Assembly: GCA_947650285.1 (NCBI GenBank) | Contig: CANTFL010001005.1 | Span: 83,523-147,522, forward strand | Direction of reading: 5' to 3' | DNA length: 64,000 nucleotides | Source: Hyaloperonospora brassicae | Taxonomy: Eukaryota > Oomycota > Peronosporomycetes > Peronosporales > Peronosporaceae | In this document: positions 18,744-30,646 of the stretch, piece after piece | How the letters are laid out: each line of letters begins with the position of its first letter | How positions within the stretch are numbered: position 1 is the stretch's first letter | The notes under the pieces: generated by a model | Database searches by the model: none | Told to the model about the DNA's origin: nothing | Seen by the model: only the letters and a program-made list of their open reading frames with translations | Made by a program: the position numbers and the translations under genes

Positions 18744-20540
18744 AGTTATGGTTGAAGGTCGTAGCTGACAAGAGAGAGAGAGAGAGCGTCTTGGCAGGTT
18801 ACGTTTGCAGGTTGTCAAATACAAAGCCGCCCGAGGTTAAGCCGCTGCAGTTCGAGTTGATGGAGTGGGGTGTTCCAATGTTCTGCTTATAGACAGGCAA
18901 CTAACCGCAAGGGTCGGCGTTGTTTACAGCGCGTGTCCTGTGTACCCGTCCTCATTTGTCAAGGCCGTTCCCACTGATGCTCGACGTTCGACCTCCGAGG
19001 GCCGTTAAGTCGACATGTACAGCTCTAGCTATGCTCGGAAGAGACTTTCATTCGAGCTCTTGGCGTTCCGTCCCGCCTTGACTGGTCTTTGTTGCCTCTC
19101 GTCAACGCTAATGCCGACGTTGTATGAGGAGATACGATCAGGTTCATGGACAGCGTCAGATGCAAACGTCGTGGTGCACATCACTGGCCGACCGTACGCG
19201 TGATCGCATCGTGTGACGTCAAGGGGCCCGTCGTAGCCAGCTGATTGAAACGTAGCGACTGCAATCCTGCCCGTTTTGCGGATGCAAGATAAGCAAGCAC
19301 CCATTTGCAAGTTCCAATCTCATGACGGGGCTAGATACTTTGTATGATTGTAGCTTGCTTGCGCGTGTTTCCTTCGTCTACCACGATAAGGCTTACAAGA
19401 GCTTGCAGCTTTCATAGCAAAGCTTTGGCGGTCTGCTTGATCGCAAGGAGAAGCCTTCAGTAGTATCGGACGTGCCGAAACCAACGTCAACGTCAACCAG
19501 GCTGCGAATCGATTTGCCAACACACACACAGGAAAGTGAATGAAACTGACGTTGTGGATTGAACGTGAGATAACCGTCGAGATAGCCATGTTGCTTCGAT
19601 CGTAGCTACCCATCGGTAAAGCAGCGCTCGCTACGTTCTTTGTGTCATCCAACAGACGATGTATCTCAAATTGAGAAGAGTTGGTGATACACATTGTGAT
19701 GCGAACACAGGTGGAAGGATGCGGATTGCTAATGTTGACCCCAAATATGCGCTTCTATATCTGTCTGCAAGCATGTAGACAGCTGCTGCATCGGCTACGA
19801 AGCACAAGAAATGCTGGCCAAGCCCTCTATCTAAATCGCACAATGCAGTCTGTCAATGCACAGCAGGTCGCAAACGATGCGATGCGATGCGTTGCGGACA
19901 TTGTTGTCGGAGTACTGTTACTAGGTATTGCTAGTGTAAGGCACGAAGCATGGCCCTTGCTTGACATAGCAGATCACATCAGCTAGAATAGTACAGCTTT
20001 TGGCGAGCAAGTAAATACTACAAGGATAGGGTATGGAATATATGGCAATACGTAGCCGTCATCACCTGCTCACGCTTGTTGCAAACGTCAGAACGTTGAG
20101 GCTGTTATTGAACTTGGTACATGAGATCAGCTGCTGAGCCGCTGCACAGGACAAATAGCAGTTGTCTCGATCCCACTAAAGCAGGGCCGTTCCGGAACAC
20201 CAAGTATCACACTTGTCAGCAGAGATGTACGAGCTCATTGCCGTACCATGCGCTGAATAACTACCGAGGTCGAACCAGCTCGGGGAGCAAACGTTGGTTC
20301 TAGTACATCAGATGCTCTGTTCCACTCAACATGTCAAAAGCATTTGCTTTTCTAGTTGGGTACATCTCGTCCGTTATGCTGTCGATGGCTTGCAGCAGGA
20401 CGATAACGTATGGCTATATTGCCAGTCTTGCAACACAAGTGACAAAACATTGACCGCGTTATCGCTGTGACGAGAGGTGCAGAAATCGACTGACTGCCAG
20501 CATTGCTTATCACTGACTATTTGACTTCTGCGTCACTCGC
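18744..20540. other. Gene-poor stretch, probably decayed repeat sequence
   Basis: No frame above about 124 codons is present and none carries a recognisable domain or a credible splice pattern. GC is lower than in the flanking genes. A GA repeat lies at 18772-18786. The stretch leads into the retroelement remnant at its right end. Confidence 0.4.
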
Positions 20541-21169
20541 TTGCTGCTTCGTCTTTCGTGACTCCCGTGCGTTGTACTGGAGGTTACTTGTCGGTAGGTA
20601 CGGTGTTGATTATCGCGTTTGACAATGATCGCATTCAACCAGTGGGTGAGTCCACGGCCATGACTTTTTCATTTACTTACTCCTGAGTTCGAAATCGGGT
20701 GAAAGGCTTGATGGTCATTGAATGCATATGTTCTTGACTTGTGTATGTCACCTGGTGTTAGGCTTCACAGCCGTTGTTCTCTTGCTTACTTCGTCTTCGT
20801 TTACGAGATAGCAAACTTGCAGGTAGCTCTTTCTTAGCGGCTTTCAAGAAAGCGTGCAAAAGATCAGTTCACAGTTGAGCAAGGAGGAGTACAAGCCTTG
20901 CAAAGGTAGTCAACTCTAAAGCACTAGGTGCTGTTTGGCTCTTGCATTGAACTAAGTCGTTCGTGGAACGAAGAGGCTCTCTGAGTCCGAAGCCTACTGC
21001 CCACTGAACTAGGGATCTTCAGAGTCTGTCTGTAGCTGGCAAGCTGCTTGAGCGAAAAGACTCACTGAGCCTATCTTGTTTTCGGTTCGTCGAACCTATG
21101 CTCATTGAGTATGCGTCTTCCTCTGGCGCTAGAGCTGTGGTAGCTCCGCGGCATTGGTAGCACACGACC

Positions 21170-21808
21170 ATGTCTAACATCTACTCCTCAATGAGGATGG
21201 AGCAATTTGCTCATCTCTCGGAAACCCAACAAGGGGCGCTTCATAAGCTAATCCTCTTGTTGGGCGCTGAGAACATGGCCTCACTTGCATCGCGAAGCTC
21301 GGACGCAGTAAAAGTGCATCTCGAGGCATCCATGCAATGTGAGTCGGCTCTAGTAGAACAAATCATGGCTTCCTTGAGACCGAAGGTGTTGGCTGCTGGA
21401 ATTAGTGCAGCCGACGATAGCTGTCTGATTGAGCTGCTCATTCATAGCGTAAGGACCTTTGCGGGAAAAGACGAGGACAGTCTTCTTTTCTGGATGCGAG
21501 AGATCGAGATAGTCATGACCGCAGCTTTTAATTACTCGGAGCAGCAGCGAGTTGCGCTGGCAGTGAGTAGTCTCGGTGGTAAGGCGAGGGAATGGGCGCT
21601 AACGTGCGGCACGTCGGTATGCAATGCTTTCCCAACTTGGGATGTGCTGAAACAGCAAATGTTGCGCTTCTTCGTTCTGCCAAGCCCGGCATATCTCGTG
21701 AGGTCACGCTTCCCACCTACGCGGAAGGGTAAGAAGAAGTGGACGCATGCAGCTAATAAGGGTACCCGTCGTTGTTCACACCGAATTCATTCAATAATTG
21801 CATCGTGA
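21170..21808 (+). pseudogene. Retrotransposon Gag protein, N-terminal part (truncated)
   Basis: The frame gives 212 residues. It begins MSNIYSSMRMEQFAHLSE and carries the retrotransposon-gag core FAGKDEDSLLFWMREIEIVM, then EQQRVALAVSSLGGKAREWA and FPTWDVLKQQMLRFF, matching the usual F-x-G-x(n)-W-x(n)-E...A...L-x-G-x-A-x-x-W...W-x-x-F pattern of Gypsy Gag from memory. After about residue 180 the frame leaves the domain and ends early: no zinc knuckle (CCHC) or protease follows in frame. It is therefore a truncated copy. Confidence 0.75.
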
Positions 21809-21959
21809 CGTCATTTGCAGTCCTTTTGTGTGAAGCATAGTGAGGTATGGTGCAAAGTATGTCTCCCTGGTGACCCCTTATCGACACTCGGTGTCAGAAA
21901 ACCCAAATACAACTAGCGTTATTGATGCGTATAACAAGTATATCGTGGTCATAATTCCA

Positions 21960-22380
21960 GAATAGGCGTCAAGTCGAAAAATGATGTTTGATCGGGCAAC
22001 ATGGCCGGTGGCTGTTCGCAGTGCACTCAATTTGGCCGATATTTACCATCAATTGCTTATGCGAGTTAGCAATGTTCCGCTTGCAGCGGTTAGTGTGACG
22101 AGCAGTATGCTCTGAGCTGCTCGTTATACCTCAAGGGTCATCAGATGTTACGGTGGCGTGTTAATCTCTTCGTGGCGCAGTTAGTTCGATGTCGTTACGC
22201 ATATTTCCGACATACGTTGACGACACACTTGTATAAGGCCGTGCGGAGTTTGTAATAATGGAAATGGAACATCACATTGGCCCTTTTTGCGAACAGTACT
22301 CAAGTGCACGCACTTTGGTAAGCTGTACGCTAACCGTCCTCCAGCGCATTTTCGATGCTAAGAAAGTGTATTTCATTATA
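21960..22380 (+). pseudogene. Reverse transcriptase fragment with stops and frameshifts
   Basis: Plus-strand frames in this stretch read as broken RT: a segment containing ATWPVAVRSALNLADIYHQL, a PQG-like turn (CCTCAAGGGTCATCAGATG near 22130), and TYVDDTLV near 22212, which corresponds to the YxDD catalytic box. Stops and frame changes separate the pieces, so no functional enzyme is encoded. The assignment to Gypsy follows from the neighbouring Gag. Confidence 0.5.
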
Positions 22381-22400
22381 TGCTAAAAACAAAATGACGC

Positions 22401-24121
22401 TGCAACTGTTTGTTCTCTCGATCCCCATTTTCCAGCAACAAAACGGCGAATCGATGTTAAACAGTGGTTGAAGTGGTCCTGTGCTGCAATACTTCCGTCA
22501 TCACTTTTTCCTGAGACGAAGAGATTCGACACGCCAGGAGCTGTTTGTTTTACATGCGAAGAGACTCCCTGCATCGACCATTTTCTAGTTCTATGGACTA
22601 CGAGACGCATTGATGAAGCGTCTTACTCGGAGGCCTCCTATCCCATCCGCGATGCGTCGAGCCGGCGATTTGACCACTGATGCAATCGCTAATGTGCCAC
22701 TGACGGCTCAAGAGTGTGCAAACAACGAATCGCTTTTTTGCACACTATACTTATCGCCATGCCATGTGTGCCGCCATTGACAATACCTTGATGATTCCGA
22801 TGTGCTGTAGTTGACATGCAACTGGGAGCTCGTGTTCTGAAGCTATGCCATCACCTACACAATAGTGCTCGCGCTTGACACCATTAGGTTGCGCCTGTTC
22901 ACGATATCTCCATCTAGTCTTATAAATTTCGACTACGCTGTTCAAACGAGGTGAGACTCGGTCGTAGCACTTCGACTCAGTTGTGATGGTGTACGTACGC
23001 TTTCGACGTCTGCAAGTTTCAAATTTTTGTTTCAGTGCACCGAAATGGGTCGGCATCAGTTGCCAACCGTAGTCGCCATGACATAAACGTCGTTTGACCC
23101 CATCTTTGTCAATGACGTCCAACGTTTGAGCTCAAAACGTGCTTGCACTCCTCTGCTAATCGACTGATGAGAAGGATCAAGGAATGATGTCGTTGGACGT
23201 GTGCTCGCTTGTACAGTGCAAGGGGAATGCATCCAGCACATGACTTCCCCAGGTGTTGTTTGCATCATTGTTTACGAAAAGGTGTCGCGATTGTACGCTA
23301 TCGTCGCGCAGCCGCTTCTATCTCGATTTATGTCTGAGCTTTCTGAATCCGCGAGAACGAAGAAGGTGACGCACAGGGGGACGAGCAATGTCGAACATGC
23401 GCTGTCGATGTTTGCCATACACACGCACTCCTCTGGCTCCTCTCATATTGTACAATAATCTTCGTGTCGCTCCATTACTAAGGACTGTATTGAGAGTTGT
23501 CACCAGCAACTTCGCCGTGCATTGCCTGCACACACACGAACTATATATCGAATCTATCTTCGACTAAACTGACACTGTACGATCGTTTCCGACACATATG
23601 TCAAGTCCAGTGATAGCGGTAGCAAACGTTCGACGGCGAACGAGTCTCAGTGCGTTCCTCGTATCAAACTGTCCGTTTATGAACGGAAACGTCGAGATTG
23701 CACCAAAGGCCAATGTCCATCGATCGATCATCCGTCGACCATATCCATACGTCCGTAGCACACGATTGCCTATACTACTGTGTCTATGGATCGACGTGTC
23801 GTGCGTATCGATCCAAAAGCACTTGGAACGATCTTCGTGATCTCAGCTTTGCCAGGCGCAAAATGTCACTATTCTTTCGTCTGTTGCTTATCTTGCGTTG
23901 TTGTCTCGTGTGGTTTCCTCAACTACCCACTAAAGTTGGCAAAACTATGCTAAATGACAGGTCGCCAGATACAATTTATCCATAATTACAAACACCACAA
24001 GCGTCACGCGACGTTTTATTGCCCGTGTCGTCTGATACTGAACTGACGCTGGGCCGCTTAAGTTCGCTCCCTCGGTATCCCTCCATTGACGACAACATCT
24101 ACTCGTGCTAAAGTGTACCTA
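22401..24121. other. Decayed repeat sequence, no supported gene
   Basis: Minus-strand frames at 22751-23122 (MDVIDKDGVKRRLCHGDYGW...) and 23318-23533 look like fragments of a transposon protein that share an orientation, but I cannot assign a family. The last 60 bp are the REP leader. Confidence 0.35.
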
Positions 24122-26533
24122 ATGGACGCGAGTTTGAAAGAGATCGAGTATGACGTCCTTGTTTTAGGCACTGGCATGGTCGAGGCCATTTTAGCAGGGT
24201 ACGGCTGGGTTACTAAATATTGGATGGACGCTCTGTTTCGTGTAAATGTACCCATCAGTGAGTGTGGGAAGAATATGCGCTGCTCATTCGTGTACTGCCG
24301 TTTGTTACAGGGCATTGGCTCGAGTGGGGAAGAAAGTGCTGCATCTGGATCAGGTCCTCTGCCATCCGCGCGAGAATCGTTCAGTGTCCCTTTGTCAAGA
24401 TGCTGACGTCTTTACTATCACGTGTTTTTTGCTATTATTGTAACTCTTTCTTTCTAATTTGACTGGTGGACCTACTAGAATGATTACTATGGCAGCAACT
24501 ACGCGTCGTTCCCGTTGAGTCAGTTCCTCCGATGGACAAAGAACGAGGCTATTCCTCCTCGCAACTTTAATGGCAACGAGGACAGTAGACAAGTTGAACC
24601 AAATGCTGACAAGACAGTGGAGACAGAGAACCAGCGAGTGCTGCCATTGAAGAGCTCATTTGGGTGTCACTTGCTTGAAGAGGGCTTTGCGAACGAAACT
24701 GTAAAGGAGGAGCTCTTGCAGCAATCGTCGTCCTTTAGTATTGACGTGAACCCACGACTCATGCTGTCATCAGAGCATCTCGTGGAAATTCTGATCACGT
24801 CGGGTGTCGGACGGTACCTTGAGTTTGCGGCGATCGAGCGCACGTACGTGCATTTTCAGCCATCGGCGTTAGGCGTTCAGCAATCAGAGGAGGAGGATAT
24901 TTACAATGACACAGTGTGGGAAGTTCCTTGCTCGAAGCGGGACGTGTTTCAGAGCAAGCTCCTGGGTATGGTCGAGAAACGGCAGTTGATGAAGTTCTTG
25001 CAGTTCGTGGCTGACTACGGCGAGACGCACATTTTGCACGAGGACGTAAAGACCAAAAACGAGCGGACGTTAGCGCTTGGACGTGCGCTGAAACGGCCGC
25101 AAAACAAGGTGAGTCAGACAGATGAGGATGCAGAGATCGCCGCGTACCTTGACCGTCCGTTCCAGGAGCTGCTAGAAGAGCACTTCAAGCTCTCGAATAA
25201 ATTGCAGCAAGTGGTCGTGTACTGCGTCGGGCTCGCAAGCTTTCCTGCGACCAAGAACCAGATCTCAGCTCGTGACGGGCTTGCTGCAGTCTATCGCTAT
25301 GTGGCGTCGATCGGAAGGTTTACAGGGACCGCTTTCCTGGCTCCATTGTACGGCATCAGCGAGCTTGCGCAAAGCTTCTGTCGACTGAGCGCTGTGTACG
25401 GTGGCATTTACGTCCTCTGCGCTTCTGTCGATGGGTTTTTGCTGGACACTGAGAAGGGAGAGCTCAGTGGCGTACGCTGCAGCGATGGCGATGTATTGCG
25501 AGCAAAGCATATCGTGACGAGCGGTAGCTACGTTGACTGCCTTCGCCTTACCGATGATGGACGAGAGAGAGGACGTGCACACGGCCGTATACTCCGAGGT
25601 GTGTTTGTGTTGAAGACTTCCTTGCGCAAAGATATGGCCCGTATCATGCTTGTGATTCCTCCAGAGGACATTGAGTTCAAGAACCCGTTTGCGATTCAAG
25701 TTGTGCAGCTGGATGTTGGTGCGTACGCGTGTCCGAAGGGCTACTTCCTCGCTCACATCTCGATGCCGTTGCCAGCTGACTGGTTCAACCAGACTGTGAA
25801 GCAGCGAGAGCTCTTGCAGTCTGTTATCCGACGACTTGTTCTGAGCTCGGAAACAGAGTTGCAGCAAAAGTGTGGCAAGCAGACCAAAGCAGACGCCAAA
25901 GCGACGTCATTCGAGACTACCACGGACACGACAAAAGAGCTGTTAGCTGATGCAGGTGAAGTGAGAGCCTCAGATGTGAACGCGAATCCACCTTCCGAGC
26001 CAGAATGGAGCGACCGGATCGCTTGGCGAGCCATCTTTACCACGGACCACCTTGTTTCCACTGGCACTTATGATGCCAGTGCAAGTACAAAACGTCGAGA
26101 TATCCCTGCAAACGTGTGGGTGTGCGAAACGTGTATGGCTGACTCAGATAATCGATCGGATCCCGTCCAGCAACAGGATTCATCCGACAACGGTGCCAGT
26201 CCTTTGGATATCCACCTCGAAAGCGCGAGTGCCAATGCCCGTGCTATTTTCGAGGCACTGTGTCCCGGCGAGCCTTTTCTACCCAAGAGCGCAAGTGCCG
26301 AACAAGCAGAGCAAGAGGAACAAGACAGCGAAGAGGATGCTGTGCTGCACGCTGCCCAGAAATTGGCGCAGCAAACGAAGCTCAATGACGAGCAAACACC
26401 GGGAAGCATTGCAGACAAGTTGGACTGCGAACGTGCTGCCAATCGGGAACCGGAGACCAAGAACGAGGACGTTTCGGAGGTCGGAATTGTCTGTGGAGCG
26501 GACCCTGTTAGCAACAAAAAGGAAGAGCCGTGA
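24122..26533 (+). CDS. CHM: Rab escort protein (REP/CHM, GDI superfamily), 3 exons
   Basis: REP presents newly made Rab GTPases to geranylgeranyl transferase II and delivers them to membranes. Proposed exons are 24122-24198, 24311-24353 and 24479-26533; the joined frame is 724 residues. Splicing rebuilds the GDI/REP dinucleotide-fold start: YDVLVLGTGMVEAILAGALA, then RVGKKVLHLDQ from the 43-bp exon 2, then NDYYGSNYASFPLSQF. Further family parts are FSIDVNPRLMLSSEHLVEIL, the region SKLLGMVEKRQLMKFLQF, and the FAD-like second signature IGRFTGTAFLAPLYGISELA with QSFCRLSAVYGGIYVL. Intron 1 is GTACGG...TACAG. Intron 2 starts GTCCTC, a weak donor, yet both phases close exactly. The long insert after residue 190 and the acidic, Gln/Glu-rich C-terminal tail distinguish REP from the shorter RabGDI. 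The product lacks a prenylation motif, as expected. Confidence 0.9.
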
Positions 26534-28384
26534 GCGAACAAGTCGAAACCAAGACTGCGAGGTGTTTCATCCTGCTTGTGGTCCCGCCAGGTCATAAAGG
26601 GTGGACTGGAGCTTGCAGTGTAATGAAGATTACTCGCGCCTGAAGCCTGTGGCATCTTATTCACATATTGTGGGCAGATCCAGCGCTTCCACGTTCAATA
26701 CTATACTCGTCGCCACAAAATAGCGGTTGGCCGGACAGTCAGTCCGTGATTTATATCTCACTCACTTGCTACGCACTCCTTACCCGGTAGTGAGTGCGTC
26801 GTGGCGTTCGCCCAGTGTACTATACAATCAAAAGACTACGCTTGCAGCAAAGTAGACCATTGCCACACACACACACACACAGGACGACAGGTGTTGGTAA
26901 TGCACTCCCTCTCATGTTACCACGCAACTTCGGTACCAAGTGCGTCAGTCAACTTTGTAACGTCGTACCAGAACCTGTCGCATGCTTTACCTCACAGGCC
27001 GCACGTTTGACGGGGACTCCCTTCGCGATCTTCTGGACTGGCTCGCTTGGACTGGCTAGTTGAAGTGTCACGGTTACAAGACGGACAGGCGCGAGCTGTT
27101 TTGCCTCACTCGCCACAGTCGCCACTGTCTCGTCGTCAGCGCCGTTTTCGTCGTCGATGTTTCATGTCGCTCGGTAGAGATGACTGACTATGCCAACGAC
27201 TCGACCGGAACGAGCTGGTGCAAATTGCTGGCTCAAGCCCGAGCATGACGTACGTAAACGGCATCGAGTGCTGCACTTTCATGATACAGTACTAACGGAG
27301 ACCAACGCTGTCGACCTCAGTGGTCTCGATTGGACTACTGCTCGCTATACTACATCGATCGGTGTGCTGTCGGTTGGAAGATCGATCGACCGACCGACGG
27401 ACCGACCGATCTCTAGCAAAGCTTCACGACCGAAAAAGAAGAAGTGCTGCTTTGTATGTGGTAGTGGTGCCGCAGTAGTAGCGGCAGGAGCAGCAGTAGT
27501 CACCTTAGCATGCTCACTGTAGACAGAGGTTTGTTGTCACTTCTCCTCGACCTCTTTCAGCACGCGAAAAAAGGGCTGCGACCACCACATGAATCTCTTT
27601 TGTCCATGTAGCATCTCCCTTTCGGAATGTATAATTGTTCATGTATGGACATTTCGGTATGTGCCTGTGCACATTCGATGGCGGGTCAACTGTAGCAATT
27701 GTTTGTTCGTTCTTGTAAGTCTCCTGTAGGCGCTGGAATCGACCCCCCCACCAGCCCCCGCCAGCCCCCGCCAGCCCTCCCATCCGTTTACCCAAACAAT
27801 ACAACCCCATCCTGTGGTCGGATCGCGTGGGCCTCTCTTTCGAACAAGAACGACGTCAGTATCTTCGACGTCAGTAAACACAGGTCAACATGGACGACCT
27901 CATCGAGCAATGAACCTCCGCCACTAGCCCGCGTGTCCGTCAAGTCAGGTGTGACTCGTGTTTGATTTTCCCTCGAAGTTTGTGGAGCACATGCGCCTTT
28001 GCCGTCACAGAGACACACACAACCACGAACGTGCATACAAACATCGAGTGCGTTCCGGCCGCCGTGAGTGCCCAAACCAGGACCTTTCGAGTCGCGGGCG
28101 CGTGGCCCGTCTGTCGAGCCTGTCATCGCCGTTTCAAGCCGTCGAGACGCGAGTTATTCTCTCTCTTTCTCGCAGTCGATTGCGTGTGAAGTAGTTTCTC
28201 GGCCTTGGACACCTTTCGTCACACTTGCGCCACAAAAAGTCACACACGACGCGACCACTTTGGAATTGTACACCGAAGACGCCAATCGGTTTCTTTTCAC
28301 CGGCGCGTCTCGTTTGGTATCCGGCCGTCCGTTTGGCCGTCCGGCCGTTCAATTGTTTGTTAATTGTTTGTCTATCACGTCTCA
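26534..28384. other. Long intergenic region with several simple repeats and a G-rich block
   Basis: No gene can be supported in these 1.85 kb. Notable sequence: an (AC)n run at about 26862-26880, a GACC/GATC tetranucleotide tract near 27380-27412, and a C-rich block at 27743-27781. A plus frame at 27190-27522 ends in an Ala/Val-rich stretch but has no recognisable domain. The right end is the leader of the gene at 28536. Confidence 0.4.
27743..27781 (-). other. Potential G-quadruplex-forming tract
   Basis: On the minus strand this block reads as five G-runs of 3 to 7 bases separated by 1 to 5 bases (GGGAGGG, then two GGGGG and one GGGGGGG run). This meets the usual four-run rule for a G-quadruplex. 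Function is unknown. Confidence 0.6.
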
Positions 28385-28505
28385 AGCCATTCAGTCAGTC
28401 ACTCCCTCACGCAGTCACTCACGCAGTCACTCACGCAGTCAGTCAGTCAGTCAGTCACTGAGTCAGTCAGACAGACACTCACTTCCTCACTCACTCACTC
28501 ACTTT
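28385..28505 (+). repeat. AGTC/ACTC short tandem repeat in a 5' leader
   Basis: The tract contains three CGCAGTCACTCA-type 12-bp units and runs of CAGT and CACT tetramers. It ends about 30 bp before the ATG at 28536. It is most likely transcribed leader sequence of that gene. Confidence 0.85.
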
Positions 28506-28535
28506 TCCATTTGCCACTTCCGTTGTCACCCGTCG

Positions 28536-30047
28536 ATGGGGAACTCACTGGCAGTCGCGAAACCCAAACGCCGTCAACACCGTCGACAACCACAACCAGA
28601 AGACGGCGACGACGACGACGACGACCTCCGCCTCCGCCAGCCACAGCCACAGCCACAAGCGCTCTGCGCGTCGGCCGCTTCCCGTCGCAAGACGCTGTCC
28701 CCAACGTCGCATCCCTTTTGTCGCCCCGTTGGGTTCCCCCACCCGCGTCCCTCCCCCAAACGCCGCACGCGGTCGCCGCGCGACGGCGTCACGAGCGACT
28801 GCAGCAGTACAACAACCGCAACGACAGCGACAACCGCAACGACAAGAGCGACCGAGTCGCACGTGACGCGACGGTCGATTGCTGCAGCGACAGGTCGCGA
28901 GTGTGCACAAGAGACGCGTCGGACGTTGCACGACCGCTCGCCCCTCGCCGCAATGCACGCGCTGTCCGCCGCGGCCTCTGACGGCCACCGAGCGGTCGCT
29001 GGGGCCCCTCTCGCCCCCTTGCGGCAGGACGACAGCATCAATGCCATCCCCTCGCAAGCGCAAGCGCAGCCTGCAGCTCAAGACACAGCTCGCGACGAGC
29101 AGCAGCGACGGCGCGTTCAACAGGCCGAGACGATTCTGCTCGAGATTGCAAAGGAGTTTGCCGCCAAGCGCGCCGCGGGCCTCGTGCCCATGAAGCCCGT
29201 GCCGGCGCGGACGCTGCTGTGGCAGGAGCTGGAGCGACGGGCGCAGCGCGTGCGGTCGCGTGTGGGACGCCGCGGCACGTGTGTCTTTGGCCGGGACACG
29301 GACTCGGGACCGTGCGGCTGCTCGACGTACAAGACAGGGAACACGGGACTGGATCCGGGCGGCGGCGTGTGCGCGTGCTGCAGTCACGGCGCCCCGTGGC
29401 ACCGATTGTCGGGCGGGACAATGGCCGCGACGGACAGTGGCTCGACGACGCTGTCTCATAGTTCACGAGCGACGGCGCGAGTGTCTTTGCGGCCACGAAA
29501 AGGCACAGGACGGAGTCGAGCGAGCAGTCGCAATAGCTGTTATGCTGCTGCTTCGAGGAGCGCGAGTGGCGAAGCGCTGCAGCAGACACTAGTGGAGGGG
29601 TCGGTCTACTCGCTTGGCAGCGACTACTATGATGAATTCGACGGCGAGTACAGTGACGAAGAGAGTGAGGAGGAGGACGACGACGACGATGTTGCAAACG
29701 AAGTGGCGAGACCGCATGGCATGATGATGGAGGACTTGGCGCCACCGCTTGTCCATAGTCACGCCCGGAGCGAGGGCGATACATCATTGGACCGCAGCTC
29801 CCTCTTTTCGAATGGCGACAGCTTTGGATTGCCGCCGAGGCTGTCCAGCACGAGTCGACACCTCGACAAGCTGCTGGGCGCGATCGCAAAGTACCGGACA
29901 ATGGGGTTGTCGGAAGCTGAGATCGAAGTGAAGCTCCGACGGGACTTTCCACCGACCGAGCGACTATCACACGACGGAAAGAGGTCGTCGTCGTCGTTGT
30001 CGTCGCCGTCGTCGTCGCCGTCTCGACCGACGCGTGCGAGTCAATAA
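28536..30047 (+). CDS. Putative N-myristoylated Cys/His-motif protein, uncharacterised
   Basis: I do not recognise an orthologue by name. The frame is open from 28068, but the first good ATG is 28536, giving 503 residues that begin MGNSLAVAKPKRRQ, a consensus N-myristoylation start (Gly2, Ser4, then basic residues). Residues 1-170 are low-complexity: acidic Asp run, Gln/Pro, Ser/Arg and Thr repeats. A helical segment (QAETILLEIAKEFAAKRAAG) precedes a Cys/His cluster at about 259-290: CGCSTYKTGNTGLDPGGGVC continuing ACC-SHG-x5-H, that is C-x-C...C-x-C-C-x-H-x(5)-H, likely a small zinc site. An acidic tract (EEDDDDD, about 375-385) and a C-terminal amphipathic helix LDKLLGAIAKYRTMGLSEAE follow. 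GC is very high and produces long antisense frames. A membrane-attached regulatory role is only a guess. Confidence 0.65.
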   Translation: MGNSLAVAKPKRRQHRRQPQPEDGDDDDDDLRLRQPQPQPQALCASAASRRKTLSPTSHPFCRPVGFPHPRPSPKRRTRSPRDGVTSDCSSTTTATTATTATTRATESHVTRRSIAAATGRECAQETRRTLHDRSPLAAMHALSAAASDGHRAVAGAPLAPLRQDDSINAIPSQAQAQPAAQDTARDEQQRRRVQQAETILLEIAKEFAAKRAAGLVPMKPVPARTLLWQELERRAQRVRSRVGRRGTCVFGRDTDSGPCGCSTYKTGNTGLDPGGGVCACCSHGAPWHRLSGGTMAATDSGSTTLSHSSRATARVSLRPRKGTGRSRASSRNSCYAAASRSASGEALQQTLVEGSVYSLGSDYYDEFDGEYSDEESEEEDDDDDVANEVARPHGMMMEDLAPPLVHSHARSEGDTSLDRSSLFSNGDSFGLPPRLSSTSRHLDKLLGAIAKYRTMGLSEAEIEVKLRRDFPPTERLSHDGKRSSSSLSSPSSSPSRPTRASQ

Positions 30048-30646
30048 CGAGAGCGCGCGCAAGACGGAAGCCAAAGAGTGTACTATGTTTTTGTGAATGA
30101 GACTGTAGAGATGTAGAAATAGAGAGCGAGAGCGACATAGCGGCCATTCGCGTCCCGCGCAACGCGATAATAGACTGTACTTTGCAAAGCGACTGAGCTG
30201 ACGAAAAAGCTGATCCATTCTCTTGCAGTAGCAGAAATGGGTTGTCGATAGATCGAAGCGCTGGACGACCTTTTCTGTCAAACGGGCGTAAACATGAGAC
30301 CGCTTCCGCTCGCCCATCGATCGAGTTGCGCTTTTCTGCACCATCAATGGCTTAGTCGCGATCGTACCGATGTAGGCGTCCGCACCGTACGTTCCCAAGA
30401 GCCACCGAGAGAAAAGCGGCCAATCTCACGAGATGCGATACGGGAAAACCAGTGGCCCAGCGAAACACAAACGTGATGTGCATATATAGGATCGATCCAT
30501 AATCCATCGCCGAGTCCAAAGGAATCTTCTCCGCTACCGAATCTCTTGCCCTGCGCTACAACAATCTCTACCGACTATTGCTTCCAGCACTTGCGTCTAT
30601 TGCAGCTCAAGTGGTCTTTCGCCGCGTTCCGGTAGCGTGCGCTGCT
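30048..30646. other. Convergent intergenic space
   Basis: The space separates the plus-strand gene ending at 30047 from the minus-strand carrier ending at 30647. No supported gene is present. A purine-rich run (GAGAGCGAGAGCGA) lies near 30122. Confidence 0.5.

Larger units (their letters stand above)
20541..22400 (+). mobile_element. Degraded Ty3/Gypsy-type LTR retrotransposon remnant
   Basis: The region holds an intact-looking gag start (21170-21808) followed by broken reverse transcriptase sequence (about 21960-22380) on the same strand and in the expected order. The 5' part (20541-21169) has no gene and may include LTR or leader sequence, but I could not identify an LTR pair. Boundaries are approximate. 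Confidence 0.6.

Noticed and set aside
28545..30162. Minus-strand frames of 304 and 374 codons
   Set aside because: Antisense to the Cys/His protein gene in a very GC-rich, repeat-rich stretch; Arg/Ser-rich without motif.
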